A stretch of 64,000 bases of DNA from DATBSK01 sp964532485. GTDB taxonomy: Bacteria; Actinomycetota; Acidimicrobiia; IMCC26256; PALSA-555. Where the stretch lies: NCBI GenBank assembly GCA_964532485.1, contig CAZHKE010000010.1, forward strand, positions 1-64,000, read 5' to 3'. A program made the position numbers and the translations under genes. The notes under the pieces are model-generated. The model made no database searches. It was given only the letters and a program-made list of their open reading frames with translations, and was not told the origin of the DNA. Positions 42,842-53,384 of the stretch are shown in pieces. How positions within the stretch are numbered: position 1 is the stretch's first letter; each line of letters opens with the position of its first letter.

Positions 42842-43317
42842 GCGTCCGCGTCCCGCAGAACGCGGGCCTGCTCACGTGGTTGGCCGAGCAGGCCGATCCG
42901 GCGCCCCGATGGATCCGGGCGCGGCGCCGCATCTCCGCGGCGAAGCTCCGCTGCCACCCCGACCTCGTCGAGCGGCTCCACTCGTCGGCTGCGGGCCTTC
43001 CCGGGACGCGTCTGCGCTACCTCGTCGGCTTTCCCGTCCTCGTGCACCCGAACGAGATCGTTTTCGGCATCGCGGCCGGCACCACGTGGCTCGCGTTCCG
43101 ACTGCCACTGCTCGGGCGGCGCGCCGTGATCCCGTCGGAGTGGGGCAACCGCGGCCTCGGGCCGGAGTGGGTCGACGTCGACCCATGGCTCTCGATGTTC
43201 CCGCTGCACGAGGGGACGAGCCGGGTTCGGGGATGGAGCCGCGCCGCGTACACACATGCTGCCGAGCTCGGCGGTCCGGCACGAGCGTCGAGGAGCGATC
43301 TCGGCGGGCGCCGGTGA
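42838..43317 (+). CDS. Hypothetical protein co-translated with an acyl-CoA dehydrogenase
   Basis: The 159-aa product begins at a GTG that overlaps the dehydrogenase stop by four bases. It contains LTWLAEQADPAPRWIRARRR, LRYLVGFPVLVHPNEIVFGIAAGTTWLAFRLP, and a Trp-rich segment (EWGNRGLGPEWVDVDPWLSMFP). There is no signal peptide or clear transmembrane helix. I do not recognise the family. The tight coupling suggests a functional link with the dehydrogenase. Confidence 0.6.
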   Translation: MSVRVPQNAGLLTWLAEQADPAPRWIRARRRISAAKLRCHPDLVERLHSSAAGLPGTRLRYLVGFPVLVHPNEIVFGIAAGTTWLAFRLPLLGRRAVIPSEWGNRGLGPEWVDVDPWLSMFPLHEGTSRVRGWSRAAYTHAAELGGPARASRSDLGGRR

Positions 43318-43344
43318 CCGACCGCGCACCTGTTCGAGTCGGTG

Positions 43345-45135
<1,791 letters not shown>

Positions 45136-45200
45136 GCCGTCGAGTCTCGCAGGCGAGTAGCCTGGAGAGTCCCCTCAGCGATCTCTCGAAGGCTGCCGTC

Positions 45201-45464
45201 GTGGCGAACATCAAGGGTCAGATCAAGCGCAACCGCCAGAACGAAGCTCGGCGCGTGCGCAACAAGGCCGTCCGGTCCGAGCTCAAGACGCGCATCAAGG
45301 CCGCCGACGAGGCGGTGCGGTCGGGTGACGCCGATGCGCCCGAGACCCTCCGCCTCGCGCAGAAGCGACTCGGCAAGGCCGCCGCCAAGGGCGGCATCCA
45401 CAAGAACCAGGCGGCGCGGCGCACGTCCCGACTGATGAAGCGCGCCGCCAAGGGCGGTGGCTAG
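45201..45464 (+). CDS. rpsT: Ribosomal protein bS20
   Basis: The 87-aa, Lys/Arg/Ala-rich product begins MANIKGQIKRNRQNEARRVRN and ends with the KNQAARRTSRLMKR helix of S20, which binds the 5' domain of 16S rRNA. The start is GTG 45201. It is divergent from lepA with a 65-bp gap, the usual position, and convergent with holA; the two stop codons share the bases CTAG at 45461-45464. Confidence 0.95.
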   Translation: MANIKGQIKRNRQNEARRVRNKAVRSELKTRIKAADEAVRSGDADAPETLRLAQKRLGKAAAKGGIHKNQAARRTSRLMKRAAKGGG

Positions 45465-46546
45465 CCCCGCTTCTTGCGCCCACCACCGCGGCGCGGCCTG
45501 CTCGCCCCGGTGCCGGTCGAGCCGGCTCCCGCTCGGGCGTTGAGTGCGGCCAGGCGTGCCACGAGCACCTGCACCACGACATCTCCGGGGATCGCCCGCT
45601 CACCCTTGACGTCGAGGTCGGCGCGGGCGAGGTGTTCGAACGCCTGACGCAGCCCGTCGGTGCCCAGCGCCCGCGCTTGGCGGAGCCGGAAGCGCGCCGC
45701 GTTCGGGCTCGTGCGCCCGCCGAGCGCGGCGGCCGCGTCCTCGGCCGTTCGCACCGCGGCGTCGTCGAGCACGAGCAGCTTGCGGTACTGCGAGTGCAGC
45801 AACCCGATGATCCGCAGCGGGTGGTCAGCCGTCGGCTGCGTCGGACTGGTGACCGTGAGCATCCGTTGCAGGACCTCCAGCGCAGTCGCGACATCGCCCT
45901 TCTCGATCGCGTTCGTGAGATCCCAGACCGGGACCGTGCCCTGACCGCCGAGGTAGGGCGTGACGGCCTCCACGTCGAGGGTCGACTCCGGACCATGAGC
46001 AGCCACGAGCGTGTCGACGATCCCGGGCACGAGGCCTGCGTCGCTGCCGACGTGCGCGAGCAGCGCCTTCGCCGCGTCCGGGCGCAGCTCGAGCCCCGCG
46101 TCGGCCAGCTCGTGCGCCACCACGTCCTGAGGCTTCGTCGCCTCGGGGGCATGCGCGGTGCCGTGCACCTTGACCACGTCCTCGAGCGCCTTGGACGTGC
46201 GGCCACCACCGACGACGAGCACCAGCTCGGTCGTCTCGACCGGGTCTTCGGCATACCGGACGAGCGGCGCGACCTCGCCGGCGGCGAGGAGTCCGATCTC
46301 GCGGAGCACGACGACCCTCCGCTCGCTCCCGAACGGCAGCGTCGTCGCGGCGTTGAGCACGCTGTCGACGACCGCGATGCGCGCGTCGGCGCCACCGGCG
46401 TCGCCCTCGGCCATCCCGCGCGCGGGGATCGTGAAGTCCTCGAGTGCCATCGTGCGGTCGACGTCGCCGAGCAGCTCGTCGACGAGGCGCGCCACCGCCT
46501 GATCGCGCAGGATCGGGTCGTCGCCGCGGACCAGGTGCACGCTCAT
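45461..46546 (-). CDS. holA: DNA polymerase III delta subunit
   Basis: The 361-aa product starts at ATG 46546 (MSVHLVRGDDPILRDQAV). The three-domain clamp-loader fold is indicated by LVRGDDPILRDQAVARLVDELL, VVVLREIGLLAAGE, and the C-terminal helical domain with HPLRIIGLLHSQYRKLL. It opens the sliding clamp within the loader complex. It overlaps the folP-like gene by ATGA and is close to comEC and rpsT, an order common in Gram-positive bacteria. Confidence 0.93.
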   Translation of the reverse strand: MSVHLVRGDDPILRDQAVARLVDELLGDVDRTMALEDFTIPARGMAEGDAGGADARIAVVDSVLNAATTLPFGSERRVVVLREIGLLAAGEVAPLVRYAEDPVETTELVLVVGGGRTSKALEDVVKVHGTAHAPEATKPQDVVAHELADAGLELRPDAAKALLAHVGSDAGLVPGIVDTLVAAHGPESTLDVEAVTPYLGGQGTVPVWDLTNAIEKGDVATALEVLQRMLTVTSPTQPTADHPLRIIGLLHSQYRKLLVLDDAAVRTAEDAAAALGGRTSPNAARFRLRQARALGTDGLRQAFEHLARADLDVKGERAIPGDVVVQVLVARLAALNARAGAGSTGTGASRPRRGGGRKKRG

Positions 46547-47400
46547 CGTGCGAGCTCCCCACTGCCCGTCTCGGCGAGCACGGCCTCCACGGTCCGGCAG
46601 ACTCGCACGCTCCCGGCGACGTCGTGGACCCGGACGATCCGGCAACCGTGGGCTACCCCGTACGCCACTGCGGCCAACGACGCTTCACGGCGATCGTCGA
46701 GATCGAGCGACAGGAGGTCACCGAGGAATCGCTTGTTCGACGCGGAGAGCAGCAGCGCGTAGCCGCATCGGGCGAGCACGTCGCTCTCGCGCAGGAGCAG
46801 CGCGCTCATCGCGGGGGTCTTGCCCAGGTCGAGCCCGGCATCGATCGCGACCTGCTCCGGCGCGAGACCCGCCGCCTCGGCACGCGCTCCCCGCTCGACG
46901 AGGAACGCACGCACGTCACCGAGCAGGTCGTCGTAGTGCGGGTCCGGATCGGCGACCCTCGGAGCGAGTCGGATGTGCGTCGCGACGACCGACACGTCGT
47001 GCTCTGCAGCGACGCCGAGGTAGTCGGGGTCGGCGAAGCCGCTGATGTCGTTGCCGACGACCGCTCCCGCCCGGCACGCCTCTTCCAGCACCGCGGCGCG
47101 CCAGGTGTCCACCGAGATCGCCACGTCGACGCGTGCGCGGACCTCCTCGATGGCCGGGACCACGCGATCGAGCTCGTCGTCCTCGGTCACCTCGGGCCCG
47201 GGCCCCGCCTTGACGCCGCCGATGTCGAGGACGTCGGCGCCCTCGGAAGCCAGCTGCTCGGCCCTGGTCACCAGGTCGTCGAGCGCGTAGGTCGACCCGT
47301 GGTCGAAGAACGAGTCCGGCGTTCGGTTGAGGATGCCCATCACCAGCGTCCGAGCGGTGAGGTCGTGCACGACCTCACCGAGTCGGAACGACCACCGCAC
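46543..47400 (-). CDS. folP2: Dihydropteroate synthase-like protein, FolP2 type
   Basis: The 285-aa TIM-barrel product has MGILNRTPDSFFDHG, ADVLDIGGVKAGPGPEV, ISVDTWRAAVLEEAC, and LSASNKRFLGDLL. The VKAGPG motif in place of the usual ESTRPG, and the NRTPDSFFD form, match the actinobacterial FolP2 branch rather than canonical FolP. As I recall, mycobacterial FolP2 has no dihydropteroate synthase activity, so this protein may not make folate. It overlaps comEC by 26 bp and holA by four. Confidence 0.8.
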   Translation of the reverse strand: MRWSFRLGEVVHDLTARTLVMGILNRTPDSFFDHGSTYALDDLVTRAEQLASEGADVLDIGGVKAGPGPEVTEDDELDRVVPAIEEVRARVDVAISVDTWRAAVLEEACRAGAVVGNDISGFADPDYLGVAAEHDVSVVATHIRLAPRVADPDPHYDDLLGDVRAFLVERGARAEAAGLAPEQVAIDAGLDLGKTPAMSALLLRESDVLARCGYALLLSASNKRFLGDLLSLDLDDRREASLAAVAYGVAHGCRIVRVHDVAGSVRVCRTVEAVLAETGSGELAR

Positions 47401-48880
47401 GCTCGCGGAGCATACGACGGCGATGCCGGAGGACCCTCAGGGACAGCGCGCCGACCGCACCCGCGCCCACGATCGCTGCCACCCCTCGAGCATCGACCGC
47501 GACCGGGACCTCGCTGGCCAGCGCGGCGAGCCCGAGCACCCCTTCCGCGAGGAGCCGGGTGGGCAGCTGCAGCAGCGTCGCGAGGGGCGGCACGACCTCG
47601 TGGATCATCCCCGCGACCGCTCCCGCGGTGAGCCCCCACATCGTCAGCGGTCCCGCGAGAGGCACCGCGAGCAGGTTGGCGGGCAGCGAGACGAGGGGCA
47701 GCGATCCGAACACGGGAAGCAGCACGGGGGCAACACCGACTTGCGCCGCGGCCGTGGTCCCGAGCGATTCGCGAAACCACGCCGGTCCGCGCAGGCGATG
47801 CGCGAACGGCACGGCCAGGAGCGCGATCCCCGCGCTTGCACCGCACGAGAGCTGGAAGCCGACCGAGCGGAGCAGGAACGGATCGACGAGGAGGAGCGCC
47901 GTCACCGCGAGCGCGAGGACCCGGACCCCGGTCGCGGGACGACCGACATGGATGGCGAGCACGGCGCACGCGGCCATCGCACAGGCACGCAGCACCGACG
48001 GCTCCCACCGCGTCATCGCGCCGAACACCGCGAGCGTCGCCAACGTGAGCGCGACGCGCACCCCTCGGGGCGAGCGTCGCAGCAGCGGCCCGAGCAGCGC
48101 GAGCACGAACGCCACGTTGGCACCGGAGACCGCGAGCAGATGCGAGAGGCCGGCGGCGCGGAACTGCTCCAGCACCGCGGGATCGAGGTCACGCGTGTCG
48201 CCCAGCAGGAAGCCCGCGACCAGGGCACGCTCGTCCGCGGGGAGCAGGTCGGTGCCCTCCAGCACGACGTCACGGCCCGAGCTCGCCACGGTGGCGAGCA
48301 ACCCCGCCGACGGGGTGACCGCGACGAGCTCGAGCACGTCGAGGCGCGCCGCCGCGTGCTTCCAGCGGAGCCGCTGGTCGTACTCCTCGAGGGGGCGCAG
48401 CCACCCGCGCAGCACGGCGCGGTCGCCGGCGGCGAGCACCGCGAGACGACCCACCGCGTCCCCGTCACCGACCAGCAGGACGGTGCGCCGCTCGTTCGTG
48501 CGCGTGAGACGGTCGGAAGCGCTCGGGTCGATGCGGGCACGCTCGACAGCGGCGAGTGCACGAGCCGACCAGCGCGTCCCCGTCGGGTCGCCGAGGAGCG
48601 TTGCGGTGACTGTGGTCTCGGCTCGCGTGTCGGCGGCGTCGACGACGGCTCCGTGCTCGAGACCGTCGAGCGCACGCTGCTCGAGCGCGCAGCCGGCGGC
48701 GACGAGCACCGAGAGGAAGAGCAGCGTCCGCAACGGGCGCGCACGCACGAGCAGCAGCAGCGCGGCGACCGACCCGGCGAGCGCCACGACCTCGGCTGCC
48801 GGCGCCGCACCCCGCGCGTCGCCGAGGAGGATCCCCGCAGCCGCGGCCGCCGGGGCGACGTAGGCGACGCGGGCGTCCAC
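47375..48880 (-). CDS. comEC: ComEC/Rec2-type DNA uptake channel, without the C-terminal nuclease-like domain
   Basis: The 501-aa product has N-terminal helices and a DUF4131-like OB region, then the competence domain: FLLGDTRDLDPAVLEQFRAAGLSHLLAVSGANVAFV, many helices, and VLLPVFGSLPLVSLPANLLAVPLAGP. It stops after the last helices; the metallo-beta-lactamase domain of full-length ComEC is absent. Such short forms occur in actinobacteria. It would form the membrane channel for single-stranded DNA. It follows comEA. Confidence 0.88.
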   Translation of the reverse strand: MDARVAYVAPAAAAAGILLGDARGAAPAAEVVALAGSVAALLLLVRARPLRTLLFLSVLVAAGCALEQRALDGLEHGAVVDAADTRAETTVTATLLGDPTGTRWSARALAAVERARIDPSASDRLTRTNERRTVLLVGDGDAVGRLAVLAAGDRAVLRGWLRPLEEYDQRLRWKHAAARLDVLELVAVTPSAGLLATVASSGRDVVLEGTDLLPADERALVAGFLLGDTRDLDPAVLEQFRAAGLSHLLAVSGANVAFVLALLGPLLRRSPRGVRVALTLATLAVFGAMTRWEPSVLRACAMAACAVLAIHVGRPATGVRVLALAVTALLLVDPFLLRSVGFQLSCGASAGIALLAVPFAHRLRGPAWFRESLGTTAAAQVGVAPVLLPVFGSLPLVSLPANLLAVPLAGPLTMWGLTAGAVAGMIHEVVPPLATLLQLPTRLLAEGVLGLAALASEVPVAVDARGVAAIVGAGAVGALSLRVLRHRRRMLRERAVVVPTR

Positions 48881-48894
48881 TGTGGTGTGGCTGA

Positions 48895-49686
48895 TCAGAC
48901 GGTGACGAGGTCGACCAGATCGGCGAAGCGCTTCTCGCCGATCCCCCGCACGTCGCGCAGCTCCAGGACGTTGCGGAACCCCCCACGCCGTGCACGCTCG
49001 GTGAGGATGGCCTCCGCCAGCACCGGCCCGATGCCCGGGAGCTCCTCGAGCTGCTCGGAGGTGGCGGTGTTGAGGTCGACGAGCGCGCCGGGCGTCTCCG
49101 CGGCCGTCGTGCCCTGCTCGCCGCCCGTCGCCAGGTCGGGCGCAGGTGGATCACCGACGTTCTGCACCAGGACGCGCTGCCCGTCGGTCAGCTTGGCCGC
49201 GAGGTTCAGGCGATCGAGGTCTGCGGTGGCCAGCGCGCCACCAGCGGCCTCGACCGCGTCGATCACGCGCGCGTCGGCGTCGAGCTCGACGACGCCCGGA
49301 TGCGTGACCGCGCCCGCGACGTGCACCACGACCTGACCCGTGTCGGCGTCGGGCGTCCCGACTGGCTCGCGATCCGTCGCCGGGGAGGTCGCGGTGCTCG
49401 TCGGCGCCGCGACCGAACGACGGGGTGGAGGCGCGTCGGCACCGCCGACGCCGATCTGGTACCAGACGACGCCCGCCACCACCGCGACGACCGCGAGCAC
49501 GACCAGACCGGCGCGTGCGTCCGTCCGCCAGGCAGAGAGGAGGTCGCGGAGCCGCTCGAAGGGGCCGTCGGGAAGCGGCCGGCGGGGTCGGCCGGCTCGG
49601 CGGGCGCGGGGCCGCTCGTCGCCCCAGAAGGCGGGGTCGGCGGTACCAGATGCGATCGTTCGTGATGGTTCGGGGCGCTCGGGCAG
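48895..49686 (-). CDS. comEA: ComEA-type DNA receptor, start uncertain (CTG proposed)
   Basis: From GTG 49500 the product would be 201 aa, with a transmembrane helix right at the N-terminus (VVAVVAGVVWYQIGV), a SLBB domain (VVVHVAGAVTHPGVVEL) and a C-terminal helix-hairpin-helix pair (LVDLNTATSEQLEELPGIGPVLAEAIL). The frame is open further upstream, to the leuS stop, with coding-like sequence FERLRDLLSAWRTDARAGLVVLA, typical of a cytoplasmic N-tail. No ATG, GTG or TTG lies there. CTG 49686 follows AGGAG by six bases and gives 263 aa. The protein binds double-stranded DNA for uptake. Confidence 0.8.
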   Translation of the reverse strand: MPERPEPSRTIASGTADPAFWGDERPRARRAGRPRRPLPDGPFERLRDLLSAWRTDARAGLVVLAVVAVVAGVVWYQIGVGGADAPPPRRSVAAPTSTATSPATDREPVGTPDADTGQVVVHVAGAVTHPGVVELDADARVIDAVEAAGGALATADLDRLNLAAKLTDGQRVLVQNVGDPPAPDLATGGEQGTTAAETPGALVDLNTATSEQLEELPGIGPVLAEAILTERARRGGFRNVLELRDVRGIGEKRFADLVDLVTV

Positions 49687-49791
49687 GATCGGCTCCTGTT
49701 CGGACCCGGATCGGGGCCGCCGGCCCGCTCGGGCGCGGCACGACGGAGGAAGCGCGCGCCGCCCGGATGTGACGCGTTCAGCCTGATCGGA

Positions 49792-52692
49792 TCAGGCCGA
49801 GACGACGAGGTTCACGAGCCGGCCCGGTACGACGACGACCTTGCGAACCGTCATGCCTTCGACGATCTCGGCGATGCGGGGCTCGGCGCGTGCTGCGGCC
49901 TCGAGCTCGGCGTCGGACGCGTCGGCGGGCACCACGACGAGCGCCCGGACCTTGCCGTTCACCTGGACCGGGATCTCGACGGACTCGTCGACGAGATAGG
50001 ACGCGTCGGCGACGGGGAACGGCTCGTAGGCCAGCGATCCCGAGTGACCGAGTCGCTGCCAGAGCTCCTCGGCGATGTGCGGCGCGAGCGGAGCGACCAT
50101 GAGGACGAGCGCCTCGGCGACCTCGACCGGGGCTCCGTCGCGCTCACCGATCTGCGTGAGTCGGTTGTTCAGCTCCGTCAGCCTCGCGACCGCGGTATTG
50201 AACTTCAAGCCCGCCATATCGTCACGCACCGACGCGATCGTGCGGTGCAGGAGCTTGCGCGTCTCGTCGTCGGGCTGCTCGGTGCCAACGCGCGACCGGC
50301 CGGTGTCCTCGTCGACGATGTTGCGCCAGAGCCGCTGCAAGAAGCGGTGCACGCCGATGATGTCGCTCGTGCTCCACGGCCGGCTCGCGTCGAGCGGGCC
50401 CGTCGACATCTCGTAGAGCCGCAGCGTGTCCGCACCGTAGTCACGGTAGATGTCGTCGGGCGTCACGACGTTCTTCAGACTCTTGCCCATCTTGCCGAAC
50501 TCGCGCGTGACCGGCGCCTCGTCGTGGAAGAAGGCGCCGTCGCGCTCGACGACCTCGCTCGCCTCGACCGCGAGCCCGCGCTGGTCACGAAACGCCGGTG
50601 CTTGGATGTACCCCTGGTTGTAGAGCCGGTGGAACGGCTCGAGGCTCGAGACGTGGCCGAGGTCGTACAGCACCTTGTGCCAGAAGCGGGCGTAGAGGAG
50701 ATGCAGGACGGCGTGCTCGACGCCGCCCACGTAGAGGTCGACGCCGCCGCTGCCGGTGCCGTCGCGGTCGGCCATCCAGTACCGGTCGACCTCGGGGTCG
50801 ACCAACGCGTCCTCGTTCGTCGGGTCGAGGTATCGCAGGTAGTACCAGCAGGACCCCGCCCACTGGGGCATCGTGTTCGTCTCCCGGACGTAGCGCCTCG
50901 GGCCGTCGCCGAGATCGAGCTCGACCTCGAGCCACTGCTCGGCGCGCGCGAGCGGCGGTTCGGGATCGCTGTCGGCATCGTCGGGGTCGTGCGCGACCGG
51001 CCGGAAGTCGTCGAGCTCGGGGAGCTCGACGGGGAGTGCATCGTCGGGCACGGCACGGGGGTTGCCGGCCTCGTCGTAGACGATGGGGAAGGGCTCGCCC
51101 CAGTAGCGCTGCCGGCTGAAGAGCCAGTCGCGCAGCTTGTACGTGACGTTCGGCTCGCCGTAGCCGTCTTGCTCCAGCCACGCGGTGATGCGCGCCTTGG
51201 CGTCGGCGACGTGAAGCCCATCGAGGAAACCGCTGTTGATCGCGGGTCCGTCGCCGAGGAAGGCGTCGCCGTCGAACCCCTCGGGCGGCTGAACCGTGCG
51301 GATGATCGGCAGGTCGAACTCCACGGCGAACGCCCAGTCGCGCTCGTCCTGACCCGGCACCGCCATGATCGCCCCGGTCCCGTAGCCCATGAGGACGTAG
51401 TCGGCGATGAAGATCGGGATCACCCGGTCGTTCACGGGGTTGCGGGCGAACGCGCCGGTGAACACACCGGTCTTGTCCTGGCCTTCGGCCTGGCGCTCGA
51501 GCTCGGACTTCTGGGCCGCGAACTCGCGGTAGCGCCGCACTGCCTCGGGCGGGAGGACGTCGGTGCCGAAGATCCCGCGCCACGACGGCGGGATCCCCGT
51601 CCTCGCATCGGTGAGCGTCGCGTCCGGCCAGTCGTTGGGAACGATCTCGTCGACGAGCGGATGCTCGGGCGCGAGCACCATGTACGTCGCGCCGAAGAGC
51701 GTGTCGGGACGGGTGGTGAACACCTCGATCGCCAGGCCCTCGTGCTCCTCGACGGGGAACGTCACGAGCGCACCGGTGCTGCGTCCGATCCAGTTGCGCT
51801 GCATGGTCTTGATGGGCTCGGACCAGTCGACCGCATCGAGGTCTGCGAGCAGGCGGTCGGCGTACCTGGTGATCGCGAGCTTCCACTGCTTCAGCGGCTT
51901 CTTGAACACCGGGAAGTTGCCACGGTCACTACGACCCTCGGCCGTCACCTCCTCGTTGGCGAGGACCGTGCCGAGCCCGGGGCACCAGTTGACGGGCGCC
52001 TGCTCGAGGTACGCGAGCCGGTAGGAGTCGACGACGGCCCGACGTGCCCGCTCGTCGAGCTCTGACCACGCGAGTCCCTCGGGGTTCGCATCCGATACCG
52101 GTGCGCGGGCGCCCGACTCGAACGCCCCTTCCAGCTCTGCGATCGGTCGCGCGCGATCGACCTCGTCGTCGTACCAGGAGCTGAAGATCTGGAGGAAGAT
52201 CCACTGTGTCCAGCGGTAGTAGCTGACGTCGGTCGTCGAGACGCTTCGGCGCGAGTCGTGCCCGAGGCCGAGTGCCCGGAGCTGGCGGCGCATCGTCGCC
52301 ACGTTCGCCTCCGTCGCGTCCCGGGGGTGCTGCCCCGTCTCGAGCGCGTACTGCTCGGCCGGCAGGCCGAACGCGTCGTACCCGAGCGCGTGCAGCACGT
52401 TGCACCCGTTCATGCGGTGGAACCGGGCGTAGACATCGGTGCCGATGTAGCCCAGCGGGTGGCCGACGTGGAGCCCGGCACCACTCGGGTAGGGGAACAT
52501 GTCGAGCACGTACAGCCGCTCGCGCCCGGCTGCGGCGTCGAAGCCGTCGCTCAGCAGCCCGGTCGGGTTCGGCGTCCAGAACGTGTGGTGCTCGTCCCAG
52601 TAGTCCTGCCAGCGGGCCTCGATCTCGTTCGCGAGGCGCGCGTTGTACCGGTGCGCCGGCGCGCTGTCGGCTGTAGGCGCGTCCTCGCTCAC
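49792..52692 (-). CDS. leuS: Leucyl-tRNA synthetase
   Basis: The 966-aa product starts at GTG 52692. It has the class I HIGH-type motif FPYPSGAGLHVGHPLGY, the CP1 editing domain with TTRPDTLFGATYMVLAPEHPL and the YGTGAIMAVPGQDERD motif, the KMSKS variant FGKMGKSLKNVV, and the C-terminal anticodon domains ending KVVVVPGRLVNLVVSA. It charges tRNA-Leu and edits mischarged products. It begins the leuS-comEA-comEC-folP-holA run. Confidence 0.96.
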   Translation of the reverse strand: MSEDAPTADSAPAHRYNARLANEIEARWQDYWDEHHTFWTPNPTGLLSDGFDAAAGRERLYVLDMFPYPSGAGLHVGHPLGYIGTDVYARFHRMNGCNVLHALGYDAFGLPAEQYALETGQHPRDATEANVATMRRQLRALGLGHDSRRSVSTTDVSYYRWTQWIFLQIFSSWYDDEVDRARPIAELEGAFESGARAPVSDANPEGLAWSELDERARRAVVDSYRLAYLEQAPVNWCPGLGTVLANEEVTAEGRSDRGNFPVFKKPLKQWKLAITRYADRLLADLDAVDWSEPIKTMQRNWIGRSTGALVTFPVEEHEGLAIEVFTTRPDTLFGATYMVLAPEHPLVDEIVPNDWPDATLTDARTGIPPSWRGIFGTDVLPPEAVRRYREFAAQKSELERQAEGQDKTGVFTGAFARNPVNDRVIPIFIADYVLMGYGTGAIMAVPGQDERDWAFAVEFDLPIIRTVQPPEGFDGDAFLGDGPAINSGFLDGLHVADAKARITAWLEQDGYGEPNVTYKLRDWLFSRQRYWGEPFPIVYDEAGNPRAVPDDALPVELPELDDFRPVAHDPDDADSDPEPPLARAEQWLEVELDLGDGPRRYVRETNTMPQWAGSCWYYLRYLDPTNEDALVDPEVDRYWMADRDGTGSGGVDLYVGGVEHAVLHLLYARFWHKVLYDLGHVSSLEPFHRLYNQGYIQAPAFRDQRGLAVEASEVVERDGAFFHDEAPVTREFGKMGKSLKNVVTPDDIYRDYGADTLRLYEMSTGPLDASRPWSTSDIIGVHRFLQRLWRNIVDEDTGRSRVGTEQPDDETRKLLHRTIASVRDDMAGLKFNTAVARLTELNNRLTQIGERDGAPVEVAEALVLMVAPLAPHIAEELWQRLGHSGSLAYEPFPVADASYLVDESVEIPVQVNGKVRALVVVPADASDAELEAAARAEPRIAEIVEGMTVRKVVVVPGRLVNLVVSA

Positions 52693-52827
52693 GCGGCGAG
52701 CGTAGCGACGCGGGTCGCGCGCGCTCGGTCTCGTCGTCACACCCCCGCGGCACGCTCAGGAACATGTGTTCGGTGTGCGACGAGTTCGAAGCCAGGATGG
52801 CGGCCGGTAACCTGGACGTTGAACCCT

Positions 52828-52902
52828 GGGGGCGTAGCTCAGTTGGTAGAGCGCCTGCATGGCATGCAGGAGGTTTCGTGGGTTCGAGTCCCATCGCCTC
52901 CA
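52828..52902 (+). tRNA. tRNA-Ala(GGC), with a 7-nt variable region
   Basis: Cloverleaf: acceptor GGGGGCG/CGCCTCC with the G3-U70 pair that identifies tRNA-Ala, D-arm GCTC/GAGC, anticodon arm CCTGC-ATGGCAT-GCAGG (anticodon GGC), T-arm GTGGG-TTCGAGT-CCCAT and discriminator A52902. The variable region AGGTTTC has seven bases instead of the usual five. No CCA is encoded. A LAGLIDADG frame begins inside or immediately after the gene. Confidence 0.92.
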
Positions 52903-53384
52903 CCTCGGGCAGCCCGTCTCCATCCGCAATCGCCGGCTTCGTCGCCGGCGAAGGGTCGTTCAGCGTGACCACGGATGACCCACCAACGCGCAAGGACGGT
53001 TCGCGGCGCTTGCGCTTCGTGTTCGGTGTCGCGATCGCCAGTCGCGACCGACCTCTTCTGGTCGCGATGCAAGCAATGCTCGGTGTCGGGTGCATCGAGG
53101 AGCGACGCTCGAGCAATCCGCGCTGGCAGCCGATCAGCCGGTACAGCATCAGTTCGCGCCTTGCGCATCGCAACGTTACGATTCCCTTCTTCGAAGAGCA
53201 CCTCCTCCCGTGCGCCAAGCGCATGCAGTTCGATCGTTGGCGCGAGCGGTTCTCTGCATATGAGGAGGCGCATCCGACGCGTATCGGTTTCGGCCCGTCG
53301 AGCTGCTCGGCGCCGGGATGCGACCGTCCGGTACGCGGGCGCGGGCTGTGTCGAAGCCACTACTACAGAGCGACCGGCTACTGA
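52878..53384 (+). CDS. LAGLIDADG homing endonuclease-like protein, first of a tandem pair
   Basis: The frame has one LAGLIDADG motif, AIAGFVAGEGSFSV (catalytic acid Glu25 if GTG 52878 is the start), then RFVFGVAIASRDRPLLVAMQAMLGVG, and a helix FFEEHLLPCAKRMQFDRWRERF. This is the usual single-motif order. A small Cys/His tail, CSAPGCDRPVRGRGLCRSH, could bind zinc. The only start near the domain is GTG 52878 inside the tRNA T-arm; an earlier start would read through the whole tRNA. No ribosome binding site is visible. It stops at TGA 53382-53384, where the second frame takes over. Confidence 0.65.
   Translation: MGSSPIASTSGSPSPSAIAGFVAGEGSFSVTTDDPPTRKDGSRRLRFVFGVAIASRDRPLLVAMQAMLGVGCIEERRSSNPRWQPISRYSISSRLAHRNVTIPFFEEHLLPCAKRMQFDRWRERFSAYEEAHPTRIGFGPSSCSAPGCDRPVRGRGLCRSHYYRATGY

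Noticed and set aside
52764..52877. Start of the first LAGLIDADG gene at 52764, upstream of tRNA-Ala
   Set aside because: It would translate the whole tRNA and the leuS-tRNA spacer, with no conserved residues.
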